In this document: piece by piece, positions 1 through 8,842 of the stretch | Numbering within the stretch: the stretch's first letter is position 1 | Layout: each line of letters begins with the position of its first letter | DNA from: an uncultured Eisenbergiella sp. | GTDB lineage: Bacteria > Bacillota > Clostridia > Lachnospirales > Lachnospiraceae | NCBI GenBank assembly: GCA_947630215.1 | Contig: CANRGX010000007.1 | Span: forward strand, 1-64,000 | Length of the DNA stretch: 64,000 bases | Direction: 5' to 3' | Made by a program: the position numbers and the translations under genes | The notes under the pieces: model-generated | Databases searched by the model: none | Told to the model about the DNA's origin: nothing | The model's input: the letters and a program-made list of their open reading frames with translations, nothing else

Positions 1-517
1 TCAACGAACTCCCCTGCCTGTCCAGCCCGTTCATCGGCTCGTCCAGGATAAGGAACGGCTGATCCTCCATCAGCACCTGTGCAAGTGCAAGCCGCTGTTT
101 CATCCCCAGGGAATATTTCCCGACTCTTTTTTTGTCCGTCGGATCGAGATGCACCAGTTCCATGAAATCCCGCATCTTCTGCCTGTCCTTTCTGTGCCTT
201 AACCGATACAGAAAATCCAGATTCTGCAACCCGCTGTATTCTTCCAGAAACGCCGGTTCCTCTATGGAGCAGGCAATATTGTGGGGCATCCTCTCCCCAA
301 TTCCCACCGGTATATTGTCTATCAGAATTTCTCCCTCACTGACCGCCAGAAATCCGCAGATACATTTAAACAAAACGGTCTTCCCGGAGCCGTTATGCCC
401 AACAAAACCCAGCGCCATCCCTTCCTGCGCCGACAGGGATATTCCGTCAAGCACCTGTCTGGCACCAAAGCGCTTTCCCACGTTTTTGATCTGTAAACTG
501 TGCTTTTCTTCTGCCAT
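1..517 (-). CDS. ABC transporter ATP-binding protein (partial, 3' end beyond window)
   Basis: This is the N-terminal part of an ABC ATPase; the gene runs off the left edge. Visible motifs are Walker A (GHNGSGKT, about residue 35-42), the ABC signature (YSLGMKQRLALA) and Walker B with D-loop (LILDEPMNGLD). The H-loop lies outside the window. The ATG at 517 follows a purine-rich GGGTAAGAGA, and the gene begins 9 bases after the feoB stop, so the two are probably co-transcribed. The motif spacing resembles bacitracin or lantibiotic-type exporters (BcrA-like), but the substrate and the membrane partner cannot be seen. The motifs are direct observations; the export role is a family-level guess. 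Confidence 0.9.
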   Translation of the reverse strand, partial: MAEEKHSLQIKNVGKRFGARQVLDGISLSAQEGMALGFVGHNGSGKTVLFKCICGFLAVSEGEILIDNIPVGIGERMPHNIACSIEEPAFLEEYSGLQNLDFLYRLRHRKDRQKMRDFMELVHLDPTDKKRVGKYSLGMKQRLALAQVLMEDQPFLILDEPMNGLDRQGSSL

Positions 518-526
518 CTTTTTCTC

Positions 527-2887
527 TTACCCCATTCCCAATGCCAGCCCGATCAGCCGCACAACAAAGGCCGCAATCCAGGCGATGACACACTGTCCGA
601 CGATCACGCCCACCGCCCACTTTCCGCCCAGCTCCCGCCGGATGGAGGCAATGGCCGCCACGCAGGGCGTATAGAGCAGGCTGAATACCAGCAGACTGGC
701 CGCGGCCAGCGGCGTCAGGACGCCGTAGAGCGTTTCCGCGCCGCCAAAGAGCACTGACAGCGTGGATACCACGCTCTCCTTGGCCATAAAGCCCGTCAGC
801 AGCGCCGTACAGATCCTCCAGTCCCCCAGGCCCAGCGGAGAAAGCAGCGGCGCAAGCACCCCGGCCAGAGCCGCCAGCATACTGCCCTGGGAATCCGTTA
901 CCGCGTTCAGCCGGAAATCGAAGGTCTGCAAAAACCAGATGAGAATGGTGGCAATAAAGATCACCGTAAAGGCGCGCTGCAAAAAGTCCCTGGCCTTATC
1001 CCACAGCAGATGTCCCACATTTTTGACCCCCGGCATCCGGTAGTTGGGCAGCTCCATGACAAAGGGCACCGGCTCTCCCTGAAAGGCCGTCCCCTTCAGC
1101 AAAAGCGCCATTCCCACGCCCAGCAGAATCCCCAGCACATACAGTGCGGTCATGATCAGGCCCCCGCGTCCCGGGAAAAACATCGCGGTAAAGAATCCAT
1201 AGATGGGCACCTTGGCGCTGCAGCTCATAAAGGGGGTCAGCAGAATGGTCATCTTCCTGTCCCGCTCGGACGGCAGCGTCCGCGTGGCCATTACGCCGGG
1301 CACGGTACAGCCAAAGCCGATCAGCATGGGCACAATGCTCCTGCCGGAAAGCCCGATCCGACGCAGCAGATTATCCATCACAAAGGCGACCCGGGCGATA
1401 TAACCGCTGTCCTCCAACAGGGAAAGAAAGAAAAACAGCACCACAATGACCGGCAGGAAGCTCAGCACGCTTCCCACGCCGTTAAAAATCCCGTCGAGAA
1501 TCAGAGAATGCAGGATCGGACTGACGCCGGCCGCATCCATGGCCCTGCCCGCCGCCTGCGACAACAGCGAGATACCGCTCTCCAAAAGCCCCTGCAGCCA
1601 CGCGCCAATCACGTTGAAGGTCAGAAAAAAGACCAGCCCCATAATGGCGATAAAGCACGGAATTGCCGTGTACTTTCCGGTCAGAATCCGATCCAGCCGG
1701 GCGCTGCGGGCGTGTTCCCTGCTCTCCCGGGGCCGCACCACAGTAGCCGCGCAGATCTCCCGGATAAACGAGAAACGCATATCCGCAATGGCCGCGGCCC
1801 GATCCATGCCCCTCTCCTTTTCCATCTGGCAGATGATGTGCTCCAGCATCTCCTTTTCGTTCTGATCCAGTTGAAGCGCCTCCAGAATCCGCGTATCTCC
1901 TTCCGCCAGCTTGCCCGCCGCAAAGCGCACCGGAATACCGGCCTGTTTGGCGTGATCCTCGATGAGGTGCATGATGGCGTGCAGACACCGGTGCACCGCG
2001 CCGCCGTTTCTGTCCTCCCGGCAGAAGTCGATACGGCCCGGCCGCTCCTGATATTTCGCCACATGGATCGCATGGCTGACCAGCTCGTCTATTCCTTCGT
2101 TCTTGGCGGCGGAAATGGGCACCACCGGGATCCCCAGCATCTCCTCCATCTCGTTGATCCGGATGGAGCCGCCGTTGCCGCGCACCTCGTCCATCATGTT
2201 GAGCGCCAGCACCATGGGAATATCCAGTTCCATCAGCTGCATGGTCAGATAGAGATTTCGCTCGATGTTGGACGCGTCCACAATATTGATAATGCCTCTG
2301 GGATGCTCTCCCAGCACAAACTGCCGCGTCACTATCTCCTCGCTGGAATAGGGAGACATGGAATATATGCCCGGCAGATCCGTGATCCGCGTATCCGCAT
2401 GTCCTTTGATCACGCCGTCTTTTCTATCCACGGTGACGCCCGGGAAATTGCCCACGTGCTGATTCGCGCCGGTCAGCTGGTTAAACAGCGTCGTCTTTCC
2501 GCAGTTCTGGTTGCCCGCCAGGGCAAAGGTCAGCACGGTGCCGTCCGGCAGCGGGTTTTCCGTGGCCTTCACATGGTATTTTCCGCCCTCGCCCAGGCCC
2601 GGATGGGCCAGATGCTTTCTGTCCGTCCTCTGCGCGCCGTCCTGTTCTTCCTCCGCCCGCTCCCGCACGTCCTCAATTTCTATTTTTTCCGCGTCCGCGA
2701 TGCGCAGCGTCAGGTCATAGCCATGGATCAGAAATTCCATGGGATCTCCCAGCGGCGCAAACTTTACCAGCGTGATCGAAGTCCCCGGTATCACGCCCAT
2801 ATCCAGGAAATGCTGTCTTAACGCCCCTTCGCCGCCCACGGCCACAATGGTCGCGGACTTTCCCACGGGCAATTCCTTTAATGTCAT
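527..2887 (-). CDS. feoB: FeoA-FeoB fusion ferrous iron transporter
   Basis: A 786-residue protein that moves Fe(II) across the cytoplasmic membrane. Residues 1-75 form a FeoA-type SH3-like domain (MTLKELPVGK start). After a charged linker comes the GTPase: G1 GNQNCGKT (about 125-132), the GVTV switch at about 150, G3 DLPG (170-173), G4 NMMD (230-233) and G5 SAAK (259-262). A polytopic FeoB membrane core with two Gate regions follows. The start at 2887 is chosen because AGGAGA lies 8 bases upstream; an in-frame upstream extension would add 23 residues of no FeoA character. It lies 28 bases after the YolD-like gene and 9 before the ABC ATPase. FeoA-FeoB fusions are known in Clostridia. No Fur box was identified. 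Confidence 0.95.
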   Translation of the reverse strand: MTLKELPVGKSATIVAVGGEGALRQHFLDMGVIPGTSITLVKFAPLGDPMEFLIHGYDLTLRIADAEKIEIEDVRERAEEEQDGAQRTDRKHLAHPGLGEGGKYHVKATENPLPDGTVLTFALAGNQNCGKTTLFNQLTGANQHVGNFPGVTVDRKDGVIKGHADTRITDLPGIYSMSPYSSEEIVTRQFVLGEHPRGIINIVDASNIERNLYLTMQLMELDIPMVLALNMMDEVRGNGGSIRINEMEEMLGIPVVPISAAKNEGIDELVSHAIHVAKYQERPGRIDFCREDRNGGAVHRCLHAIMHLIEDHAKQAGIPVRFAAGKLAEGDTRILEALQLDQNEKEMLEHIICQMEKERGMDRAAAIADMRFSFIREICAATVVRPRESREHARSARLDRILTGKYTAIPCFIAIMGLVFFLTFNVIGAWLQGLLESGISLLSQAAGRAMDAAGVSPILHSLILDGIFNGVGSVLSFLPVIVVLFFFLSLLEDSGYIARVAFVMDNLLRRIGLSGRSIVPMLIGFGCTVPGVMATRTLPSERDRKMTILLTPFMSCSAKVPIYGFFTAMFFPGRGGLIMTALYVLGILLGVGMALLLKGTAFQGEPVPFVMELPNYRMPGVKNVGHLLWDKARDFLQRAFTVIFIATILIWFLQTFDFRLNAVTDSQGSMLAALAGVLAPLLSPLGLGDWRICTALLTGFMAKESVVSTLSVLFGGAETLYGVLTPLAAASLLVFSLLYTPCVAAIASIRRELGGKWAVGVIVGQCVIAWIAAFVVRLIGLALGMG

Positions 2888-2915
2888 ATGTATCTCTCCT
2901 GTCTGTTTTATCGTG

Positions 2916-3350
2916 TTAATCCGGACTGTCCTCTGGAGGGCTGTCCTGTATCTCATAAATATCCCGGAAGGAAATCCTCCGGCCGTCCGTCAGAAGCACG
3001 AGCCCTCTCTGGGGATCCACCCGTCTGACCCGGCCGGTTACGGTGACATACGCGCCCCCGGGTTTCCTTTCATCGGGCTGAAAGCAGAGAAGCTCCACCC
3101 TGGGACAGGACGTAACCTGCTCCATGATCCGGTGCAGCTGCGCGTCCAGCCGGGCGGCCCGTTCCTCCTCTATCTCTGCCCGTCCCTGGGTGCAGCGGGC
3201 GCTTTCCTCCACGGCCTCGGCATACCCGGTCAGCGCCGCAAACGGAGAAAACTGCGCCGCCCTGTCGTGCAGGGACATATGCGCCCGGACAGCGGACTGG
3301 TGATGGGGAAGGGAAAGAATATCGTCATATGCGTGGCTTTCTGCTCCCAT
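2916..3350 (-). CDS. YolD-like protein, partner of Y-family polymerase
   Basis: A 144-residue protein with the N-terminal signature of the YolD-like family (HDRAAQFSPFAALTGY, residues 28-43), followed by an acidic helical stretch and a small C-terminal beta domain (VTGRVRRVDPQRGLVLL). YolD-like genes commonly sit beside UvrX/DinB-type polymerases on chromosomes and mobile elements. Here the gene starts 34 bases after the polymerase stop, on the same strand, which fits a two-gene unit. The biochemical role of the family is poorly defined; an accessory role in translesion synthesis is inferred from context. Confidence 0.85.
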   Translation of the reverse strand: MGAESHAYDDILSLPHHQSAVRAHMSLHDRAAQFSPFAALTGYAEAVEESARCTQGRAEIEEERAARLDAQLHRIMEQVTSCPRVELLCFQPDERKPGGAYVTVTGRVRRVDPQRGLVLLTDGRRISFRDIYEIQDSPPEDSPD

Positions 3351-3384
3351 CGCATCCTCCTTTTTTCGTTTGCCTTTGCCGCGT

Positions 3385-4893
3385 TTACGCCTTGTGTCCG
3401 CCGATCTGGCGGTTTCTCTCCAGCCCGGTGGCGCCCTCCTCCAGGTTCAGTCCCTTGAAGATGGCGTTTTTCCCATACTTGTTCCGGATGGAAAGCACCG
3501 CCTGCTGCATGCTGCGCTCCCGCGCAAGCTCCGCCTGCCGCGCTTGCTTCTCCCGGGCAAGAGCTTCCTGATCGGTGAACAGATCCAGCTGTTCGTAAAC
3601 CTCCCTGCGGCTGACCTCTCCTTCGGGCATGAGATGCTCCGCCACCACATACATCCGGCGCACCAGCAGATCCTTGCCCACAATGCGGTCATACAGCCGG
3701 GTCACCGCCTCGCCGATCTGCCGTGCGGAAGAAGTGTAGCCGTCCAGATTCACCGATCCGTGCGCGGCCTTGGGCGTCTCCCTGCCGTAGCGATCCCGGG
3801 TCACAGGGCCCTTGTAGCGGCGCCGGATCGCAGGATCGGTCAGGCATTCGGTATCATATCCCACCGTCAGCACCATCTGATCCGTCATCAGCCCTTTTTC
3901 CACCAGACTCAGCACCAGCTGATCCGTCATCTCCTGCACCACCACCCGTCCCTGTGCAAACCGGTAGGGAGACTGCAGCACCTGTCCGGAACTGAGACTG
4001 CTGCTCTCCGGCCGGTAGGCACGGATATCGGCTATCGTACAGGGCTCCCAGCCCCAGGCGTGATCGATCAGAAGCTCCGCGTTGATCCCGAACAGCCGGT
4101 ACAACAGATCCTCATCCTCCACGGAACGCCGGGCCACATCGCCCATGGTAAACATGCCGTTTTCCTCCAGCTTTCTGGCATAGCCGGGCCCGACGCGCCA
4201 GAAATCCGTCAGCGGCCTGTGCCCCCACAGCTTCCTGCGATAGGACTGTTCCGAAAGCTGGGCGATCCGCACCCCGTTTTCATCCGGTTCAATATGCTTG
4301 GCTTCAATATCCATCGCCACCTTGCAAAGGTACAGATTGGGGCCTATCCCCGCCGTGGCCGTGATCCCCGTCTCGGAAAGCACCTCCAGAATCAGCTTCA
4401 TGGCCAGCTCCCGGGCGGTGAGCCCATAGATGCCAAGATACCCCGTCACATCCAGAAACACCTCGTCGATGGAATAAACATGGATATCCTCCGGCGCAAT
4501 ATAACGCAGATAAATCTGGTAAATTTTTGTGCTGTATGCCATGTAAAAGGCCATGCGCGGCCGGGCCACAATATAGTCCAGCGCAAGCCCCGGATCCGCC
4601 TTCAGCTTCGCAGCGTCCCAGGATTTTCCCGCAAAGGAGCGGCCAGGAGCGCGCTCCAGGCGCGCAGCGTTGATTTGCTGTACCTTCTGTACCACCTCGA
4701 ACAGGCGCGCCCGGCCCGGAATCCCATAGGCCTTTAAAGACGGGGAAACCGCCAGGCAGATGGTCTTTTGCGTCCGGCTTTCGTCCGCCACCACCAGGTT
4801 GACGGATACGGGATCCAGCCCCCGTTCCACACATTCCACGGAAGCATAAAAGGACTTGAGATCGATGGCGATATAGGTTTTTTCTTCCTGCAT
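3385..4893 (-). CDS. Y-family DNA polymerase (UvrX/DinB-like)
   Basis: A 502-residue translesion polymerase. The catalytic carboxylates are visible: D11 in IAIDLKSFYASVE and the pair D143/E144 in SIDEVFLD. The region after about residue 250 is the thumb and little-finger part, ending in a basic Gln/Arg-rich tail. Its length exceeds DinB (about 350-420) and matches the UvrX/ImuB-like group paired with YolD proteins. The ATG at 4893 follows GGGAGG. An extended -10 sequence (TGATATAAT) lies about 50 bases upstream. I see no GAAC-N4-GTTC SOS operator before it, so LexA control is not supported by the sequence. Confidence 0.93.
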   Translation of the reverse strand: MQEEKTYIAIDLKSFYASVECVERGLDPVSVNLVVADESRTQKTICLAVSPSLKAYGIPGRARLFEVVQKVQQINAARLERAPGRSFAGKSWDAAKLKADPGLALDYIVARPRMAFYMAYSTKIYQIYLRYIAPEDIHVYSIDEVFLDVTGYLGIYGLTARELAMKLILEVLSETGITATAGIGPNLYLCKVAMDIEAKHIEPDENGVRIAQLSEQSYRRKLWGHRPLTDFWRVGPGYARKLEENGMFTMGDVARRSVEDEDLLYRLFGINAELLIDHAWGWEPCTIADIRAYRPESSSLSSGQVLQSPYRFAQGRVVVQEMTDQLVLSLVEKGLMTDQMVLTVGYDTECLTDPAIRRRYKGPVTRDRYGRETPKAAHGSVNLDGYTSSARQIGEAVTRLYDRIVGKDLLVRRMYVVAEHLMPEGEVSRREVYEQLDLFTDQEALAREKQARQAELARERSMQQAVLSIRNKYGKNAIFKGLNLEEGATGLERNRQIGGHKA

Positions 4894-4941
4894 ACCGGCT
4901 GCCTCCCGCCTTTTCTTCCTGTTTTGTCGCTGCCATTTTCT

Positions 4942-4970
4942 ATTATATCACGTTTTTCCCGGGCGCAACC
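4942..4970 (-). promoter_or_regulatory. Candidate promoter of the polymerase-yolD unit
   Basis: On the minus strand TATAAT (4942-4947) is preceded by TGA, giving an extended -10 element. The -35 position (GGTTGC, 4965-4970, 17-base spacer) is a poor match to TTGACA. The -10 is about 50 bases upstream of the polymerase ATG and faces away from the pepF promoter. Confidence 0.5.
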
Positions 4971-4993
4971 GGAAATTCACTTTTTTTAGAGAA

Positions 4994-5014
4994 ACCTTTT
5001 TGTCCCCAAAAGGT
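4994..5014. repeat. 7-bp inverted repeat between divergent promoters
   Basis: ACCTTTT and AAAAGGT arms (on the minus strand) surround a 7-base GGGGACA loop. It lies between the polymerase -10 and the pepF -35, so it could be an operator or a short hairpin. It lacks the expected T-tract and position for a terminator of either gene. Confidence 0.4.
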
Positions 5015-5024
5015 ACCGGCTGCA

Positions 5025-5054
5025 TTGACCGCACGGGCCGCCCCGTGCTAAAAT
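5025..5054 (+). promoter_or_regulatory. pepF promoter with palindrome filling the spacer
   Basis: TTGACC (5025-5030) and TAAAAT (5049-5054) are separated by 18 bases. The spacer consists wholly of a perfect inverted repeat, GCACGGG-CCGC-CCCGTGC (5031-5048). The -10 is about 40 bases before the pepF ATG. A palindrome placed exactly between -35 and -10 is typical of an operator, or of MerR-type activators acting on long spacers. The regulator is not identifiable here. Confidence 0.7.
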
Positions 5055-5092
5055 AACGACAGAACTATGGAAACCAGAAAGGAAAACCTGCC

Positions 5093-6898
5093 ATGGAACC
5101 TCTGAAAAGAAACGAAGTCCCCCTCCCGCTCACCTGGGATCTGTCCGCCCTCTATGCCACAGAAGCGGATATGTACGCGGATGTGGAAAAAATGGAGCGG
5201 CTGTGCCGGGAACTGGAACAGGATTTTAAGGGACAGCTTCATACCCCGGAGCAAATCAACGCCTGTCTGGATCGGCTGCGCGCACTCACCCAAATTGCCA
5301 CGCTGGTCACCCACTATACCGACCTGGCCGTCTCGGTGGACTACTATGACGTCCCCGCCCAGGAACGAAACGACCAGATCGGCCTGAAGGTATCCGGAAT
5401 TTTCAGCCGTCTGAGCTTCATCGACAGTGAAATCTTAGCGCAGGACACCGCCGTGCTGGAAAGCGCCATTTGCCAGGCGAAGGAAAACCGGCTGTATCTG
5501 CAGGATCTGCTTTCCCAAAAACCCCACCGGCTGCACCCGGAGACCGAGCGCGTCCTTTCGGCCCTCTCTCCGGTTTTTGGCGCGCCCTATCAGATCTATA
5601 ATATGGCAAAGCTGGCGGATATGCGCTTCCCTTCCTTTACGGCAGGGGGAAAGGAATATCCTCTGGGATACTCCCTGTTCGAGGACGACTACGAGTACGA
5701 ATCGGATACGCAGGTGCGCCGGGCGGCCTTTGCCGCCTTTTCCGAAAAGATCGGCGCGTATGCCAACGTCACCGCAGCCGCGTATCAGGCCAACCTGCAG
5801 GCGGAAAAAATCCTGTCCTCCCTGCGGGGCTATTCCAGCGTTTTTGACTATCTGCTTTTTGAACAGAAGGTGGATCTCTCCCTCTATCATCGCCAGATCG
5901 ATCTGATTCTGGAGCACCTTGCGCCCCATATGCGCAAATATGCGCGCCTGCTGCAGAAAATCCACGGTCTGGATCGCATGACCTTTGCGGATCTGAAACT
6001 GGCGGTCGACCCGGAATACGATCCGCGGGTAACCATCGAGGAATCCCGGCGCTATATAGAAGAAGGGCTTTCGGTACTGGGAGCCGACTATCAGGAAATG
6101 ATCCGGCAGGCCTATCGGGAGCGGTGGGTGGACTTTGCCAAAAACCAGGGCAAATCCACCGGCGGTTTCTGTGCCAGCCCCTACGGCGCCCACTCCTTTA
6201 TCCTGCTCAACTGGAACGAAAGAATGTCCGATGTGTTCACACTGGCCCACGAGCTGGGACATGCCGGCCATTTCAAGGCCTGCAACCAGGCCCAGTCCAT
6301 TTTCGACACCAATGTGTCCACCTATTTTGTGGAAGCCCCTTCCACCATGAACGAACTGCTCATGGCCCACTATCTGCTCAAGACCAATCCCGACAAACGG
6401 TTCCGCCGCTGGGTGCTTTCCTCCATGATTGGGCACACCTACTACCACAACTTTGTGACCCATCTTCTGGAAGCGGCCTTCCAGCGCGAGGTATACCGGA
6501 TCCTCGACGGCGGCGGCAGCGTACAGGCCGAAACCCTGAGCCGGATCATGCGGGAAACGCTGGAGAAATTCTGGGGCGACGCGGTTGAGATTCTGCCCGG
6601 CGCCGAACTGACCTGGATGCGCCAGCCCCATTACTACATGGGCCTTTATTCCTACACCTACAGCGCGGGCCTGACCATCGCCACCCAGGTATGCGCCCGG
6701 ATCGAGCGGGAGGGACAGCCCGCCGTGGACGACTGGAAGCGGGTGCTTGCCGCCGGAAGCACGGGCACGCCCGTACAGCTGGCCCGCATGGCCGGCGTGG
6801 ACATCACCACCGATGCGCCGCTTTTGGATACCATCCGGCAAATCGGCGAAAACATCGACGAAATCTGCCGCCTGACGCAGGAGTTGGAAGAATCCTGA
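5093..6898 (+). CDS. pepF: Oligoendopeptidase F, M3 family zinc metallopeptidase
   Basis: A 601-residue cytoplasmic peptidase that cleaves short oligopeptides. The zinc motif HELGH spans residues 386-390 (in LAHELGHAGHF), with the downstream family element FVEAPSTMNELLM that supplies the third ligand region. Length and the N-terminal helical region match PepF (about 600). The ATG at 5093 follows AAAGGA. It has its own promoter with a palindromic spacer. The next gene, a phosphate transporter, is about 96 bases downstream and functionally unrelated. There is no signal peptide, in line with an intracellular role in peptide turnover. Confidence 0.95.
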   Translation: MEPLKRNEVPLPLTWDLSALYATEADMYADVEKMERLCRELEQDFKGQLHTPEQINACLDRLRALTQIATLVTHYTDLAVSVDYYDVPAQERNDQIGLKVSGIFSRLSFIDSEILAQDTAVLESAICQAKENRLYLQDLLSQKPHRLHPETERVLSALSPVFGAPYQIYNMAKLADMRFPSFTAGGKEYPLGYSLFEDDYEYESDTQVRRAAFAAFSEKIGAYANVTAAAYQANLQAEKILSSLRGYSSVFDYLLFEQKVDLSLYHRQIDLILEHLAPHMRKYARLLQKIHGLDRMTFADLKLAVDPEYDPRVTIEESRRYIEEGLSVLGADYQEMIRQAYRERWVDFAKNQGKSTGGFCASPYGAHSFILLNWNERMSDVFTLAHELGHAGHFKACNQAQSIFDTNVSTYFVEAPSTMNELLMAHYLLKTNPDKRFRRWVLSSMIGHTYYHNFVTHLLEAAFQREVYRILDGGGSVQAETLSRIMRETLEKFWGDAVEILPGAELTWMRQPHYYMGLYSYTYSAGLTIATQVCARIEREGQPAVDDWKRVLAAGSTGTPVQLARMAGVDITTDAPLLDTIRQIGENIDEICRLTQELEES

Positions 6899-6994
6899 AA
6901 AAACAGTGGAAAAACAGCGTCGGATCTAGTAAAATACATACGGTTGCAATTTGACCCAATTCGACAAAATACGTTTTACATAAAAGGGGATGCC

Positions 6995-8842
6995 ATGAAT
7001 CTGTTCAACCTGATTTCTCTGCTGGGCGGCCTCGCCATGTTCCTCTACGGGATGCGCATCATGGGCGACGGCTTAAAGGAAAGCTCCTCCGGCACGCTCA
7101 AAACGGCGCTGGAGCAGCTTACCAATACCCCCTGGAAGGCTTTTTTACTGGGACTTGTGATGACCGCCGCGATTCAGTCCTCCACGGCTACCATCGTCAT
7201 TACCTCCGGTCTGGTGGGCGCCGGCATCATTTCCCTGCACCAGTCCCTGGGCATCATCATCGGCGCCAATGTGGGCACCACGGTCACAGGCCAGATCATC
7301 CGGCTTTTGGATCTGGATGCTTCCGGCACCTCCTTCCTGCAGTTTTTCAGGCCCTCTACCCTGGCCCCGCTGGCTCTCATCGCAGGCATTCTGCTGCTCA
7401 TGGGCTTCCGATCCAAAGGATCGGGGAAGGCCGGGCAGATCATCATCGGTTTTGGCATCCTCTTTTCCGGTCTTTTAAACATGACCGACGCGGTGAGCAC
7501 CCTGGCGGAAAGCGGTATCATCGAACGGCTCTTTTCCAATCTGGGCAGGAATCCCGTGCTGGGCTATGTCATCGGCGCCGGCGTTGCCTTTGTTCTGCAA
7601 AGTTCCTCCGCCACCATCGGCATCCTGCAGGCCTTTTCCACCTCCGGGCTGCTGACCTTTGGCGCCATTTACGCGGTGCTGGTGGGCATCTATCTGGGCG
7701 ACTGCGTCACCACGGCCATCGTCTGCAACATCGGGGCCAGACCGGACGCCAAGCGGGTGGGAATTGTCAATATCCTGTTTAACTTAAGCAAATCGCTGGT
7801 GATTCTGGTCTTTGTCACCCTGGTACATAAGCTGGGCCTGTTAGACGGGCTCTGGGACAGCGTGATCGATTCCGGCGGCATTGCCAACACCAACACGCTG
7901 TTCAATCTCGCCTGCGCCATTGTGCTGTTCCCAACCCTGTCTGTCTATGAAAAACTCAGCCACCGGATCATAAAGGACAAGCCCTCGGAGGACGCCGGGG
8001 AATACGGGGAGCTATTAGACGCCCTCAGCCCCGTGTTCTTCAATACGCCTGCGCTCGCCTTCGGCCGCTGCTATGACGCCTTGGCCGCAATGTTCGATCT
8101 GGCACGGGCCAATATCGAACGCGCCTTTGCCGTGATCCGGCAATATGACGAAAAAACATCCGCCCGGATCCGGGCGGATGAAGATCAGGTGGACACCATG
8201 GCGGATCGGATCAGCAACTATCTGGTGCAGTTCTCCGCCCACGTCACGGCCCCCGACCATTTGGAAATGCTGGATCATTATCACTCTGTCACGACGGAAT
8301 TTGAGCGGCTCAGCGACCACGCCTTAAACATCGCGGAATGCGCGGATACGCTCCATGAGAACCAGACCGACTTTTCCGAAGCGGCCCTGTCGGAGCTGAC
8401 CGTGGTACAGGAGCTGATCGACCGGATCCTGGATCTGGCCGGTCAGAGCTTCAAAAAACGGGATCTGGCCGCCGCCCGTCACATCGAACCGCTGGAAGAA
8501 GTGGTGGACGACATGATCAGCTCCCTGCAGAACAACCATCTGGAACGTCTGAGAAACGGCGCCTGCTCGGTTCTGGCGGGCACGGAATTTCTGAATCTGC
8601 TGTCGGATGTGGAACGCATCTCCGACGTCTGTTCCAACATCGGCGTCGCCGCCATCGCCCGCGCGCTGCCGCAGCTCAAACACCAGGTACACGACTATGT
8701 TTCCCGCCTGCATTCCGGGCGAAACGAGGAATTCAACCAGGAATATCAGCTGGCCCACGACCTGTATTTTGGGAAACTCTCCCCTTTTCAAAACGGAACC
8801 AGTGAAAATCAAAACAGCTTCCCGGCAGAAACACAAACGTAA
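6995..8842 (+). CDS. Na/Pi-cotransporter family protein with PhoU-like C-terminus
   Basis: A 615-residue protein. The first 310 residues hold two inverted NptA/PNaS3-type repeats, each with a QSS motif (QSSTATIV near residue 60 and QSSSATIG near 200) and a following G-rich stretch (GANVGTTVT; GIYLGDCVTTA). Residues from about 355 form a helical PhoU-like domain. This architecture is common in Firmicutes and is thought to import or regulate phosphate. The ATG at 6995 is preferred because AAAGGGG lies just upstream; an in-frame ATG at 6944 lacks this. The last 110 bases overlap, tail to tail, the end of the GH2 gene on the other strand. Confidence 0.93.
   Translation: MNLFNLISLLGGLAMFLYGMRIMGDGLKESSSGTLKTALEQLTNTPWKAFLLGLVMTAAIQSSTATIVITSGLVGAGIISLHQSLGIIIGANVGTTVTGQIIRLLDLDASGTSFLQFFRPSTLAPLALIAGILLLMGFRSKGSGKAGQIIIGFGILFSGLLNMTDAVSTLAESGIIERLFSNLGRNPVLGYVIGAGVAFVLQSSSATIGILQAFSTSGLLTFGAIYAVLVGIYLGDCVTTAIVCNIGARPDAKRVGIVNILFNLSKSLVILVFVTLVHKLGLLDGLWDSVIDSGGIANTNTLFNLACAIVLFPTLSVYEKLSHRIIKDKPSEDAGEYGELLDALSPVFFNTPALAFGRCYDALAAMFDLARANIERAFAVIRQYDEKTSARIRADEDQVDTMADRISNYLVQFSAHVTAPDHLEMLDHYHSVTTEFERLSDHALNIAECADTLHENQTDFSEAALSELTVVQELIDRILDLAGQSFKKRDLAAARHIEPLEEVVDDMISSLQNNHLERLRNGACSVLAGTEFLNLLSDVERISDVCSNIGVAAIARALPQLKHQVHDYVSRLHSGRNEEFNQEYQLAHDLYFGKLSPFQNGTSENQNSFPAETQT

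Noticed and set aside
1010-2821. Long plus-strand open frame of about 600 codons opposite feoB
   Set aside because: It mirrors the FeoB coding frame in GC-rich DNA, is rich in His, Arg, Gln and Pro, has no domain and no ribosome site. FeoB on the minus strand is unmistakable.
4894-5024. SOS box controlling the Y-family polymerase
   Set aside because: No GAAC-N4-GTTC-like site is present in the intergenic region; only an unrelated 7-bp inverted repeat.
5435-6841. Minus-strand open frame opposite pepF
   Set aside because: Shadow of the PepF frame; no motif, no ribosome site.
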